DNA from: Euryhalocaulis sp050486445 | GTDB lineage: Bacteria > Pseudomonadota > Alphaproteobacteria > Caulobacterales > Maricaulaceae | DNA length: 64,000 nt | Direction of reading: 5' to 3' | NCBI GenBank assembly: GCA_050486445.1 | Contig: JBJHDH010000009.1 | Location: forward strand, 18,170-82,169 | In this document: positions 33,722-42,728 of the stretch, piece after piece | Layout of the letters: every line of letters starts with the position of its first letter | Numbering within the stretch: position 1 is the stretch's first letter | The notes under the pieces: model-generated | The model's database searches: none | The model's input: the letters and a program-made list of their open reading frames with translations, nothing else | Told to the model about the DNA's origin: nothing | Position numbers and translations under genes: made by a program

Positions 33722-34642
33722 TTAAACTTTCAGATTACGCCGGAGATCGTAATCCCCCGCCTTCCAAGTTTCCATAAAGCGGGTGAGGGCCTCGTCGCCG
33801 CCTTCGGGCAGAACGATTTTCAGGCGCACAAGCTGGTCGCCCCGCTTGCCCGGCGCACCGGCCCCCTTGCCGGCCAGGCGCAGCACCGCGCCGCTGCTGC
33901 TGTTTTTGGGAACGGTCAGCGTCACCGGACCGTCCACGGTCGGCGCGGTCACCTTGGCGCCCAGCACCGCCTCTTTCAGCGTGACCGGAAGCTCCATGCG
34001 GATATTAACGCCGTCGCGCTCGAACATCGGGTGCGGGCGCACCCGCATTTCGACCAGCGCGTCGCCCGCCGGTCCGCCGCCCGGCCCAGCCCGGCCCTGA
34101 CCGCGCAGACGCAATGCCTTGCCGGTCTCGATCCCTGGCGGGATTTTGAGCTTCAGCGTCTTGCCGTCCGCCATGGTCACGGTTTTTTCCGCGCCTTTGA
34201 TCGCGTCCAGAAAGTCGACGTCCAGGGTGTAGCGGATGTCCTCGCCCCGGGCGCGGCTGCGCGGGCGGCGCATGCCGGTGTCGCGCCCGAACAGATCGGC
34301 GAACACGTCGCTCAGGTCTTCGAACCCCTCCGCGCCACTCTGGCGATAGGTGTATTGAGTTCCGCCGCGCGGACCGCCATAGGCGCCCGCGCCCCCCCCG
34401 GCGAAGGGATGACGCGGGTTGCCATCGGCGTCGATTTCGCCGCGGTCGTACGCGGCGCGCTTTTCGGGATCACTGAGCAGATTGAACGCGGCGGTGGCGC
34501 TCTTGAATCGCTCCTCCGCCGCCTTGTCTCCGGGGCGGATGTCGGGGTGCAGCTCCTTGGCCAGTTTGCGATAGGCCTTGCGCACCTCCTCTTTGGAGGC
34601 GTTCCGCTGCACGTTCAGTTCTTTATAGGGATCGTCCGCCAC
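33722..34642 (-). CDS. DnaJ-class co-chaperone, CbpA-like
   Basis: A 306-residue protein: an N-terminal J-domain with the HPD motif (KEEVRKAYRKLAKELHPDIRPGD), a Gly-rich linker, and two C-terminal substrate-binding beta domains (TLKLKIPPGIETGKALRLRGQG; TLKEAVLGAKVTAPTVDGPV). It lacks the four CxxCxGxG zinc repeats of DnaJ, so it is the CbpA/DjlA-like class that delivers substrates to DnaK. The GTG at 34642 gives VADDPYKEL, the family start. It follows g15 of the GTA by 70 bp on the same strand, with no clear functional link. Confidence 0.88.
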   Translation of the reverse strand: MADDPYKELNVQRNASKEEVRKAYRKLAKELHPDIRPGDKAAEERFKSATAAFNLLSDPEKRAAYDRGEIDADGNPRHPFAGGGAGAYGGPRGGTQYTYRQSGAEGFEDLSDVFADLFGRDTGMRRPRSRARGEDIRYTLDVDFLDAIKGAEKTVTMADGKTLKLKIPPGIETGKALRLRGQGRAGPGGGPAGDALVEMRVRPHPMFERDGVNIRMELPVTLKEAVLGAKVTAPTVDGPVTLTVPKNSSSGAVLRLAGKGAGAPGKRGDQLVRLKIVLPEGGDEALTRFMETWKAGDYDLRRNLKV

Positions 34643-34712
34643 GCTTTGCCTTTGCTCCGCAGCCGGGGGCAGCATAGGCGCGCCGCCGCCGGCGAGGCCA
34701 GAGATAGGCGGC

Positions 34713-37700
34713 TCAGGCCGGGAGATAAAGCGTCCGTTCGGCCGGGGCGCCCCGCCCATAGAGCGGGGAGAGCTGATAGACGCGCACGCCGAGGCTCCCG
34801 GCCGGGCCGCCGAAAATGGCGGTTTCCTGCTCCGGGCTCAGCACCGCCTGCGGCGCGGTGACGGATAATGTCAGCGCCACGGCGTTTTCCGGTGAGAGGA
34901 TTTCGACCTCATAGGCTTCGATCTCTTCGCCCAGCGGCGTCTGCGCTGTCCAGGAATCGCCGCCAACCCTTGTGCGCCGGACCCAGCCGATGCGCACGCC
35001 ATCATCAACGCGCATGGCGCGCAGATGCACGGGCGACAGCGGCCGGTGCGCAATGCCGGCCCAGACCGTCTCCACGGTCTCGAAATGATGACCGCCGGGC
35101 TGGGCCGCGCCGGGACCGGCGCCGAACAGCAGCGTCTCGCCGCGCTCATGGTCGCTCATGGGAACCGGAACCAGCGCCGCATTGAGCACCACCACGCGCG
35201 CGCCCGTATTCGCTGACGCGGCCATGGCGCGCTCGCTGCCCGCCAGCCCGCGCAGCAGGCCGGAAAGCTCATAGACGCCGGGCTCGATCAGTTCGGCCGT
35301 ACGCGCGCTCAGCACTTCCCATTCGTCATCGGAGGATTCCACGGCCAGCAGATTGCCGCCCGCCAGCGCCTCCGCCGCCTCGATGCTGAAGAGCGCGCCG
35401 TGATGCAGGCGCAGGCGGAGCCGGGCGGCCTCATCCCAACGCCCCGGCGGGCCGGGCTGCAATGGTTCGATCAGTTCGCCCGGCATGGCGGGGCGTCCGG
35501 CGCTGGCGCGTTCGGTCATCGCGCCGGGGTTCGTCCCGGCCCAGAGGGATACCGCGCCCGGCCACGGATCGGCAAAGGCGGCGGCCAGCGGTCCGGCGCG
35601 GTCCGTCTCTCCGGGCAGCAAAGGCAGGTCCAGCACAAACAGCGCCGGCCGCGCAGGCATGGCGGCGATGGCGCGCAGGCCGGGCTCCGGTCCGGCGACC
35701 AAAGGCGGCGCCTCGGCCTCCGCTTTCAGAGTCATGCGCCGCGCCGCGCCGCCGCTGGCGGAGGTTACGCGCAATATCCGCGTGGCGCCGGCCAGCGTGA
35801 CGGGGGCCGCGTCGCCCGGCTCCAGCGCCAGACGCGAAGGCGGCAGTTCGATCTCCAGCGTCTCCGCCCCGGCGCGGGCGTCGTGCAGCGCGGCGCGCGC
35901 CAGCGCTCCGGCCTGGCCCGGATCCAGCGCCAGCGGCAACTCCAGCTCCACGGCGCGCTGGTGTTCCGCGTCGCGGTCGCGGGCAGAGATGCTGGCGCTC
36001 TCATAGTCGCGCGCCTCGTCGATGAAGCGCACGCGCGCCTCGCGCGGCAGATCGCCGGACTGCGCCCGCGTTAGCGCATAGCGCGGCGCGCCGTCGCGCC
36101 ACACCGCGCTGTCCGCATCGACAGCGGCGCCGGTCCGCGCCTTGTTGCGCGGCAGGAAGCGCAAGCCTTCCGCGTTTTCGATCAGGTCGAACCGGTACGC
36201 GGCGGCCAGCGGCGCCAGCGCGTCGCGCGCGCTGCACGGCCCGCCCAGCACATAGCCGGAGATGACGCCATCCAGCGCCGAGACATCGGCGTCCGCGCAT
36301 CCGGCGTCGGTGCAGATTTCGGCGACTGTATCGGCCAGCATCGCCAGCCCCATCCGTCCGGTCAGCCAGTGGCCCAGCCGCCAGTTCGGCCCGTCCGCCC
36401 AGATATCATCGCGCGCGGGAAATTCAGGCCAGGGCCGCGAGTCCCATGTCCAGACAAAGGCGTTGCCCATGTCCAGCATCGGCCCGCCATAGAGGGAAGA
36501 TTGCGGATTGCGTCCCGCCTCTGGCGTCCAATATCCCAGCAGCGCTTCCAGAAACCGCCGCTGCACCAGATCGTCGCGCGCGCCACTGGAATAATAGGGC
36601 AGAAAGCTCTCGCTGCTTTTCGGATCGTAGAAGACATTGGGCTGGTTCGGACCCTTGTCGGCGGCGGGACAGCCCAGCTCCATGAAGCGCACAGGTTTGG
36701 ATTGCGGAACCCAGGCGGTCGGCGACCCGGAGGGCGTCCCGCCCGGCCGGTTATGATGCGGATTGCTCCACCAGGCGCGCAGATCCTTGTAGCGGAACAC
36801 CCAGGGCGAGCCGTGCCCGTCTGTGATCTGCGTGCGGATTTGCGCGTCGCGGTCGGCGGGCGAGGCGTAATACCAGTCGTATCCCTCGCCGCCTTCAACA
36901 TTGGCGGAGAGATAATCGAGATCATAAATGGAATGGGCCAGCGCCGCGTCGGCGTGTTCCGTGCCGTCGCGCCAGTCGGCCAGCGGCGCATACCAGTCGA
37001 TGCCGATGAAATCGCTATTCGGATCGGCCCAGAGCGGATCGAGATGGTAATATACGTCGCCGCTGCCATCGGCGGGCTGGTGGCCGGAATACTCGCTCCA
37101 GTCGGCGGCATAGCCGACCTCCGCCCCGGGCAGGATCGACTTCACATCCGCCGCCAGCGATTGCAGATGCGCGACGGCGGGATACGTCCCGGCGCCGCTG
37201 CGCGCCCAGGTGATTCCGCGCATCTCGGTGCCGATGACAAAGGCGTCCACGCCGCCCGCCATCTGCGCCAGCCGCGCATAATGCAGCGTCAGGCGCCGCA
37301 TCGACCATTCGTCCGGGCCGGAATAGGCCACGCTCGCCCCGCTCGCGGTGAAATGGGCGGGCAGGGCGGCGCCGAAAAATGCGCCGATCTGCGCCGCCGC
37401 GGCGGCGCTCTTGTCCGGCGATCCCGGCTGGCCCGGCGCGGGGTGCGGCGTGATGCGGCCGCGCCAGGGAAACGCCGCCTGTTCCGACGCGCCATAGGGG
37501 TCGGGCAGGCCGTTGCCCGGCGGTACGTCCATCAGGATGAAGGGGGTCAGCGTGACGCGGAATCCCCGCGTCTTCAGCGCCTGGATCGCCTGCAGCACGG
37601 CGGAATCCGACGGCGTGCCGCCATAGACGGGGTGGCCGTCCTGCTGGCTGACCACATAGGCCTGATGGCGCTGGACGCCGTTCACGCGCCATTCGCCCCC

Positions 37701-38642
37701 GCGCGTTCCCTTGAACTGCGTCTCGACGCCGGGCCGGATCAGGCATTCCCCGGCGCGCAGATCGCTGCCGAACCAGGAGACGATCAGATTCACCGCGTCG
37801 CAGGCCGGAAGCTGCGATTGCAAATCGTCCAGCGCCGCCTCGATGTCGGAAACGCCGCGCGCGGTGTGGTGTGTTTCGGACGCGGCGCGCCCCGGCCCCA
37901 GCAGCCGCTCCACCGGCTCTGTGCCATAGACGAACTCGCCAGAGCTGGGGATCAGCGTCACGCCCCTGACCAGCGTTTCGAGGCCGGGCGCTCCGGTTTC
38001 CCCGGCGCCGGCGTTTCGCGCAGGACGGCGCAGCACTTCAAAGCTCAGATTGGGCAGGCGTGCGCCGAATGGCGTCAGGTCCAGGTCCTCGAACACGATA
38101 TAGGCCACGCCGCGAAACGCCGGCGCATTCTCCGCGCCCTCGATGGCCGTAATCAGCGCGTCCGGCGCCTGATCCTCGCCGCCGTGATACAGCCGGTAAT
38201 TCACGCCGCCAAGACCGAGTGGCGCGCCATCGGCCCAGACGCGGCCCAGCCCGGCGATTTCACCCTCGCACAGCGCCACGGCGAAGCTCAGCGTATAGGA
38301 ATAATCGCGCACCCGTGCGCCGCCGCCTTTGCCGCCGCGCCGTTCGGTCGTCACAGTTTCCTGAAACCGCGCCGCCCAGATCACCTGACCGGCCACCCGC
38401 ATCCGCCCGAATACGCGCGCGATGCCCGCACCCTCGGTCGAGGTTTGCAAATGCAGCGCCTCGATGCGCGGGCCTTCATAGCGCGGACCGAACAGGGCGG
38501 CGTCGATCCCGGCTCCGGCGACGGCGCCCAGCATGCCGCCAATGCTTGCGCCGCCGATGCTCGCGCCGAGCACGCTGACAGAGCCGGGCAGGATCGCGCC
38601 GCCCAGCGCGCTGCCCGCCGCCCCAAGAACAAGCGCCGCCAT
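34713..38642 (-). CDS. g15: GTA host-specificity / baseplate megatron protein (g15)
   Basis: A 1309-residue tail-tip protein, the largest GTA product. A hydrophobic Gly/Ala-rich start (ALVLGAAGSALGGAILPG) is followed by a phage-tail domain. A TIM-barrel-like glycosidase domain (GTA_TIM) contains DFIGIDWYAPLADWRDG, MELGCPAADKGPNQPNVF and RPWPEFPARDDIWADG. The C-terminal region is rich in beta-sandwich modules. In GTA particles it forms the central hub that contacts the recipient. Its ATG overlaps the g14 stop by one base. The length is full and no frameshift is visible. Confidence 0.94.
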   Translation of the reverse strand: MAALVLGAAGSALGGAILPGSVSVLGASIGGASIGGMLGAVAGAGIDAALFGPRYEGPRIEALHLQTSTEGAGIARVFGRMRVAGQVIWAARFQETVTTERRGGKGGGARVRDYSYTLSFAVALCEGEIAGLGRVWADGAPLGLGGVNYRLYHGGEDQAPDALITAIEGAENAPAFRGVAYIVFEDLDLTPFGARLPNLSFEVLRRPARNAGAGETGAPGLETLVRGVTLIPSSGEFVYGTEPVERLLGPGRAASETHHTARGVSDIEAALDDLQSQLPACDAVNLIVSWFGSDLRAGECLIRPGVETQFKGTRGGEWRVNGVQRHQAYVVSQQDGHPVYGGTPSDSAVLQAIQALKTRGFRVTLTPFILMDVPPGNGLPDPYGASEQAAFPWRGRITPHPAPGQPGSPDKSAAAAAQIGAFFGAALPAHFTASGASVAYSGPDEWSMRRLTLHYARLAQMAGGVDAFVIGTEMRGITWARSGAGTYPAVAHLQSLAADVKSILPGAEVGYAADWSEYSGHQPADGSGDVYYHLDPLWADPNSDFIGIDWYAPLADWRDGTEHADAALAHSIYDLDYLSANVEGGEGYDWYYASPADRDAQIRTQITDGHGSPWVFRYKDLRAWWSNPHHNRPGGTPSGSPTAWVPQSKPVRFMELGCPAADKGPNQPNVFYDPKSSESFLPYYSSGARDDLVQRRFLEALLGYWTPEAGRNPQSSLYGGPMLDMGNAFVWTWDSRPWPEFPARDDIWADGPNWRLGHWLTGRMGLAMLADTVAEICTDAGCADADVSALDGVISGYVLGGPCSARDALAPLAAAYRFDLIENAEGLRFLPRNKARTGAAVDADSAVWRDGAPRYALTRAQSGDLPREARVRFIDEARDYESASISARDRDAEHQRAVELELPLALDPGQAGALARAALHDARAGAETLEIELPPSRLALEPGDAAPVTLAGATRILRVTSASGGAARRMTLKAEAEAPPLVAGPEPGLRAIAAMPARPALFVLDLPLLPGETDRAGPLAAAFADPWPGAVSLWAGTNPGAMTERASAGRPAMPGELIEPLQPGPPGRWDEAARLRLRLHHGALFSIEAAEALAGGNLLAVESSDDEWEVLSARTAELIEPGVYELSGLLRGLAGSERAMAASANTGARVVVLNAALVPVPMSDHERGETLLFGAGPGAAQPGGHHFETVETVWAGIAHRPLSPVHLRAMRVDDGVRIGWVRRTRVGGDSWTAQTPLGEEIEAYEVEILSPENAVALTLSVTAPQAVLSPEQETAIFGGPAGSLGVRVYQLSPLYGRGAPAERTLYLPA

Positions 38643-39085
38643 CAGTCAGTTACTCCCGGAAAGCTGAATGCATAGGCGATGCGCCGCCGCCACCAGCCGG
38701 TCAGCCAGGTCTCGGTCACATGCCGGCCCCAATAGGCGTGCGTCACGCGGTCCGGCGCGGTCAGGATGGCGCAGTGTTTCGCTGGCGATTCCGGCGCGAT
38801 ACGGAACAGCAGAACATCGCCTGCACGCGCCGCGTCTGGCGCGATCTCCAGCAGATGCCGCCGCGCCGCGTCGCGCAGCATTTCCGCGCCGCCGCGTTCG
38901 GCCCATTCGGGACGATAGGGCGGGGCGATCTCAGGCTCCGGCCCGATCGCTTCGCGCCACACGCCGCGCACCAGACCCAGACAGTCGCAGCCCGCGCCCT
39001 TCGCGCTGGCCTGATGCCGGTAGGGCGTGCCGATCCAGCCGCGCGCGCAGGCGGTGATGGCCGCCCGTGTCAGGATGTCCGTCAT
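38642..39085 (-). CDS. g14: GTA NlpC/P60-family cell-wall peptidase (g14)
   Basis: A 147-residue NlpC/P60 cysteine peptidase. The catalytic Cys is Cys35 in AGCDCLGLVRG and the His is His104 in KHCAILTAP; WIGTPYRHQASAKG precedes the active site as usual. The GTA tail-tip peptidase is thought to open the recipient peptidoglycan during DNA delivery. It lies between g13 and g15 in the standard order. Confidence 0.93.
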   Translation of the reverse strand: MTDILTRAAITACARGWIGTPYRHQASAKGAGCDCLGLVRGVWREAIGPEPEIAPPYRPEWAERGGAEMLRDAARRHLLEIAPDAARAGDVLLFRIAPESPAKHCAILTAPDRVTHAYWGRHVTETWLTGWWRRRIAYAFSFPGVTD

Positions 39086-39094
39086 GTGAGGGGA

Positions 39095-39979
39095 TCAGTC
39101 GATCAGGCCGTGCGAGCCGCCATCGCGCCGCGCATCGCCCGCCGGTCCGGCCAGCAAGGCGTCATTACCCGGCATGAAGGGAAACCCGCGGAAATTGACA
39201 CTGTTGGAAAATTTGTCACGACATGTGGTCAGGCGCTTGTCGCAGCCAGCGGTGATGCTGAACGCATCGCCCGGCTGCACCGGCGCGGCGGGCGCGGTTT
39301 CCATCTCGATGAACCCGCCGCGATGCGCCGCGATGTCGAACGCCGCGCCTGCGTTTTCGCCGCTGGTCCAGGTCAGGCGGCCGCGCAGAAACCAGCCGGG
39401 GGCGAAGGCGTCCAGTCCGCTCGCGGTGAATGCGCGCGCGGAGACGTGCTGGATCGCCTCGCCGGTTCCGGTAAAGGCGGCTCCGCTCACATCCTTGCCA
39501 CAGCGTGCATCGCCCAGTTCCGCGTCGCAGCGCCGCGAATAGACCCGCCCCGTGGTCTGGGTCAGGCGATGCGACAGACCGCGCAGCTCCGCCTCGAAAA
39601 ATTGTTCACCGCGCCGTGTCTCGCCAAGCTCGCCCGTCCAGACCGTGACGCGATCCTCCGGCGCGCTCCAGTCCACGCGCAGACACGTCACGCGCGCCCC
39701 GTCATAGACGCCGCGCGCCAGATCGGCTTCGGTCAGGGTTTCGTCGTCCAACGCCCCGGCGATAGAGGCGGCGTCGACCGAAAGCCCCATCTCGCTCCGC
39801 GTCTCGCCGGGCTGGAAGCCGCTTTTTGCGCGCCAGGTCAGGCCGCCAAAGACAAGATCGCGGTCATGGTCGGTAAAGCCGAGCGTCACGCCGTCCGCGC
39901 GCTCGATGCGCCAGCACCAGCACAGCGTGGTGACGCCGCCGCTCAGCTTCGCCTGCAATGTTTCTGGAATGGCGCGCAT
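39095..39979 (-). CDS. g13: GTA baseplate hub protein (g13, DUF2163)
   Basis: A 294-residue protein with a DUF2163 N-terminal half (LCWCWRIERADGVTLGFTDHDRDL) and a BR0599-type C-terminal part with ordered cysteines (RRCDAELGDARCGKD; GCDKRLTTCRDKFSN). The GTA g13 product forms a baseplate hub holding an iron-sulfur cluster in R. capsulatus particles; the Cys positions here agree with that. It follows g12 after 3 bases. Confidence 0.93.
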   Translation of the reverse strand: MRAIPETLQAKLSGGVTTLCWCWRIERADGVTLGFTDHDRDLVFGGLTWRAKSGFQPGETRSEMGLSVDAASIAGALDDETLTEADLARGVYDGARVTCLRVDWSAPEDRVTVWTGELGETRRGEQFFEAELRGLSHRLTQTTGRVYSRRCDAELGDARCGKDVSGAAFTGTGEAIQHVSARAFTASGLDAFAPGWFLRGRLTWTSGENAGAAFDIAAHRGGFIEMETAPAAPVQPGDAFSITAGCDKRLTTCRDKFSNSVNFRGFPFMPGNDALLAGPAGDARRDGGSHGLID

Positions 39980-39982
39980 GGC

Positions 39983-40621
39983 TCAGAGCCGGATTTCGAC
40001 CAGCGGCAGACTCACCGGCCGCCCCGCCTGAAACGCTTCGACCGAGACTTCCAGCCGGTCCGTATCGAACCGCACCGGCGTGTCGAACAGAAATCCGGCG
40101 GTCAGAGTCTGGTTCGCCGCTGGTGCGGCGGGGAAACTCAGCAGCCCGGTCGTGTGATCCAGGGTGAAACCGGCGCCTTCCTCCAGTTCCGTTCCATCCA
40201 GCGCGATGCGCACGCTGCCCGTCACCGGCTTGTGGATCGCGCGCACCCATTCCGCGCCGCCGCTGGCATAGCGTTTTGTCAGTTGAAACACGGCGGTTTC
40301 TCCATCGGTCGCCGCCAGCATCTGATCCAGCGGCGAGACAGCCCCGCCCGGCGCGCAGCTTTTGTGGTCCAGCGGATCGCGGAAGCGGAAACCGTGCAGC
40401 CGTCCGCGCCGCGCCTCGAAAAACGCGACAGCTTCGGCCAGCGCGTCCAGCGTGGCGAGTCCGCCCCCGGCGTCCCAGCGCCGGCGCGAATCCACCCACG
40501 GACTGTTGCGCTCCTCGTGTCCGGAGCCGAGCGTGACAATCTCGGTGCGCCGCTCCGGCCCGCCGCTGGCGCCAAACGCGATCCGCGACGGAAACAGCAC
40601 GTCGTGAAACGCAGCCATCAC
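39983..40621 (-). CDS. g12: GTA distal tail protein (g12, DUF2460)
   Basis: A 212-residue DUF2460 protein. It begins with FHDVLFPSRIAFGASGGPERRTEIVTL and contains RWDAGGGLATLDALAEAVAFFEARRGRLHGFRFRDP, the family core. It forms the ring that connects the tail tube to the baseplate. It overlaps g11 by four bases. Confidence 0.94.
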   Translation of the reverse strand: MMAAFHDVLFPSRIAFGASGGPERRTEIVTLGSGHEERNSPWVDSRRRWDAGGGLATLDALAEAVAFFEARRGRLHGFRFRDPLDHKSCAPGGAVSPLDQMLAATDGETAVFQLTKRYASGGAEWVRAIHKPVTGSVRIALDGTELEEGAGFTLDHTTGLLSFPAAPAANQTLTAGFLFDTPVRFDTDRLEVSVEAFQAGRPVSLPLVEIRL

Positions 40622-41142
40622 AGCCTCCGTAGCGCGCGCGCCGCGGCGCGTCCGGCTTCGGCGGCGATTTGCGTCTGGCTGCGATGCAGGTCTGGCGCGC
40701 CGCCGCCGGTCACCGTGACATTGATGGTGATCGGCCGCGCGCCGACGGGCTCCACGCTGCCTGCCCCGGCGGGGCGGAAGATTTCCGGTCCGGTCTCGCC
40801 CACCAGATAGGCCCCGCCGGGCAGGACAGGTCCGCCGCCGGCCCGTGCGCCGGCAAAGCCTGCGCCCAGAACGCCATCCAGAAGTCCGCTCACCGGCCCG
40901 CGCAGGAAGCGTTCGATCCCCAGCGTGGACAGCTCCCGCCCGATCGACATGGCCATGGCGTGAAACGACATTTCGCCGCTGCGCGCCGCCTTTGCCAATG
41001 CGTCCTCGATCTCCGCGCCGGCGGCGCGAAAGGCGAGCGTGATGGAATCCGCGGCGCGCTGCGCCGGCCCATCGGCCAGCGCCTCCAGCGCATCCCCGGC
41101 GATATGAATGCGGTCTGCGATACCGTCAGCGTTGTCAGCCAT
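40618..41142 (-). CDS. g11: GTA tail tape measure protein (g11)
   Basis: A short (174-residue) tape measure protein: a helical N-terminal part (IHIAGDALEALADGPAQRAADSITLAF), a Gly-rich hydrophobic centre (VSGLLDGVLGAGFAGARAGGG), then LVGETGPEIFRPAGAGSV, typical of tape-measure C-termini. Tape measure length sets tail length, so the particle should have a short tail tube, as GTAs do. It overlaps g10.1 by 8 bases. Confidence 0.88.
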   Translation of the reverse strand: MADNADGIADRIHIAGDALEALADGPAQRAADSITLAFRAAGAEIEDALAKAARSGEMSFHAMAMSIGRELSTLGIERFLRGPVSGLLDGVLGAGFAGARAGGGPVLPGGAYLVGETGPEIFRPAGAGSVEPVGARPITINVTVTGGGAPDLHRSQTQIAAEAGRAAARALRRL

Positions 41143-41320
41143 TCTTCCTGTCCGGAAACTGCGTGCTCAAATCTTCGAATGCGGCCCGGCCCATCGGTTG
41201 GGGGCCTGTTTCACCGCCGGTCAGCGCCCGCCATTCGGCGACGGAAAGACGCCAGAAATCGTGGGGCGAAACGCCCAGCCGCCCCGCCAGGCGCAAGCGG
41301 GCCGCCCAATGCGCGTTCAT
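41135..41320 (-). CDS. GTA small tail-assembly protein (g10.1 type)
   Basis: A 61-residue protein (MNAHWAARLRLAGRLGVSPH... EWRALTGGETG) matching the small phage tail-assembly chaperone genes between g10 and g11 in GTA clusters. The ATG at 41320 is 18 bases after the g10 stop codon. The frame is open far upstream, but that part is a shadow of g10. Confidence 0.82.
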   Translation of the reverse strand: MNAHWAARLRLAGRLGVSPHDFWRLSVAEWRALTGGETGPQPMGRAAFEDLSTQFPDRKNG

Positions 41321-41337
41321 TCCGTTCCGTCCCGTGA

Positions 41338-41610
41338 TTAGCTTGCGAACGCCAGACGGAAACACGTGGCGCAGGCCGCCGCCGCTTCGTTCCAGTTGAC
41401 CGCGTCCGGCGCCACCGGCTCTCCGCCCAGCGCCGCCAGCAGAACCTGCAAATCGTCGCGCGTCATGGTTTTCAGCCGTGCGCCCAGCGCGCTCAGGTCC
41501 GCGGCGCCGAAATGACGTTCCAGTTCGGCCAGCGCACCCAGCGTCAGACATAGAATATGCGTCCGCGCCCCGATGCGCAGAGAGACCTCGCCTCGCGCCG
41601 TGTTTGTCAT
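41338..41610 (-). CDS. g10: GTA tail-assembly chaperone-like protein (g10)
   Basis: A 90-residue protein. The segment VSLRIGARTHILCLTLGALAELERHFGAADLSAL matches the GTA-type tail chaperone family (Phage_TAC_11). It overlaps g9 by four bases. Confidence 0.88.
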   Translation of the reverse strand: MTNTARGEVSLRIGARTHILCLTLGALAELERHFGAADLSALGARLKTMTRDDLQVLLAALGGEPVAPDAVNWNEAAAACATCFRLAFAS

Positions 41611-42023
41611 AATGGTGTGAACGCGATGGCCCCGGCGCTCGACAGCGTCATGGCGTATTGCGCCTCACCGTCGAACCGGCCGGAATATTCCAGCGCCGCA
41701 ATCAGGAATTTTCCTTCCAGCGTTCCGAAATCGGGGATGACGATTTGCCAGTCGCGCGCCTCCTGCGCGAAGAACGCGGCGCGCGCTGTCTCATCCGCCG
41801 CCATGTCGCGGAAGACGCCTGCGCCGGAGATGCTGGCGCTTTTCACGCCGGCTCCGGGCAGCAGCTCACGCCAGCCGCCGGGGCTGTCGGCGTCGGTCGC
41901 GTCCACGGTGCGTGCGTTCAGACTGATCGTGCGCGCGCGCAGCCCGGCGATGGTGGTGAAATCCTGCGGGTCTGCTCCGTCACCGATTTTCAGCAGGATG
42001 TCCTTGCCCTTTTGCGCCGCCAT
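41607..42023 (-). CDS. g9: GTA major tail (tube) protein (g9)
   Basis: A 138-residue tail-tube protein of the TP901-1 major-tail type: GKDILLKIGDGADPQDFTTIAGLRARTISLNARTVDATDAD, SISGAGVFRD in the middle, and FLIAALEYSGRFDGEAQYAMTLSSAGAI near the end. It assembles into the hexameric tube rings. It follows g8 after one base. Confidence 0.95.
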   Translation of the reverse strand: MAAQKGKDILLKIGDGADPQDFTTIAGLRARTISLNARTVDATDADSPGGWRELLPGAGVKSASISGAGVFRDMAADETARAAFFAQEARDWQIVIPDFGTLEGKFLIAALEYSGRFDGEAQYAMTLSSAGAIAFTPL

Positions 42024-42024
42024 C

Positions 42025-42417
42025 TCAGCTCTCCGTCACGGCGCGCAACCGTAAAATGCCCTGAAACGTGCGCCCGTCCGCTTTCAGGATGTCCGCATAG
42101 ACGGCGCGCAGGCTGACCAGCGCGCCGCTGCCCAGCACCAGCGCCTTGTCATGCAGCGCCTGGCGCAATGCGCCGATGGCGTGCGCCGCTTCCTCGCGCC
42201 CGCCTCTGCGCGAATAGACCAGCAGGGTGAAGCGATGCTCCTGCAAACCCTCAGGCAATTCGCTGCTGCGCTGGCCGCCATAGGTGGCGAAGGGAAATTC
42301 CGCTCCGCTCGGCGGCTGATCCCAGATGCGCGGCGGATCGCCCAGCGCCGCCTTCACCAGCGGGTCGTGGGCCAGCGCCGCGTGCGCGGCCTGCTGCACG
42401 CTGAATACCGAACTCAT
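42025..42417 (-). CDS. g8: GTA tail terminator (g8, DUF3168)
   Basis: A 130-residue DUF3168 protein: LAHDPLVKAALGDPPRIWDQPPSGAEFPFATYG followed by HRFTLLVYSRRGGREEAAHAIGALRQAL. Such proteins cap the tail tube and join it to the head. It overlaps g7 by four bases. Confidence 0.94.
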   Translation of the reverse strand: MSSVFSVQQAAHAALAHDPLVKAALGDPPRIWDQPPSGAEFPFATYGGQRSSELPEGLQEHRFTLLVYSRRGGREEAAHAIGALRQALHDKALVLGSGALVSLRAVYADILKADGRTFQGILRLRAVTES

Positions 42418-42728
42418 TCTTCCTCCTCACAGATCAGGATTGTGCGGCGGCGCAGCCCGTCCGGGTCGAACGCCGCGGTCACGCGCCGGTCGCGCCCGTC
42501 CCAGCGCACGCGCCAGCCCGGCGCGGCGTCGTCGCGAAAGCGCAAGGTCAGTTCGTGCGTGGTGCGGCTGTGCAGCCGCCCGCCGGCGTCACGCTCGCCC
42601 GCCGCGCGTGTGCGGATTCCGGCCCAGGTTCCGGCCGTTTCTTCGTAGGTGACATCGGCGCCGCCGCCCGCGCTTTCCTCGCGCACCGGGGCCAGCAGCA
42701 TCACCCGATGGCGCAACAGCGTTCTCAC
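42414..42728 (-). CDS. g7: GTA head closure / head-tail adaptor (g7)
   Basis: A 104-residue head-closure protein: an N-terminal LRHRVMLLAPVREE strand, TYEETAGTWAGIRTRAAGERDAGGRLHSRTTHELTLRFR, and RVRWDGRDRRVTAAFDPDGLRRRTILICEEEE, the usual barrel of phage head-tail joining proteins. It overlaps both g6 and g8 by four bases. Confidence 0.92.
   Translation of the reverse strand: MRTLLRHRVMLLAPVREESAGGGADVTYEETAGTWAGIRTRAAGERDAGGRLHSRTTHELTLRFRDDAAPGWRVRWDGRDRRVTAAFDPDGLRRRTILICEEEE

Noticed and set aside
36369..38675. 768-codon ORF opposite g15
   Set aside because: Antisense shadow: no recognisable motif, and g15 on the other strand has clear GTA family features throughout.
38720..40810. 696-codon ORF opposite g11-g14
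   Set aside because: It runs antisense across four well-supported GTA genes and shows only low-complexity composition.
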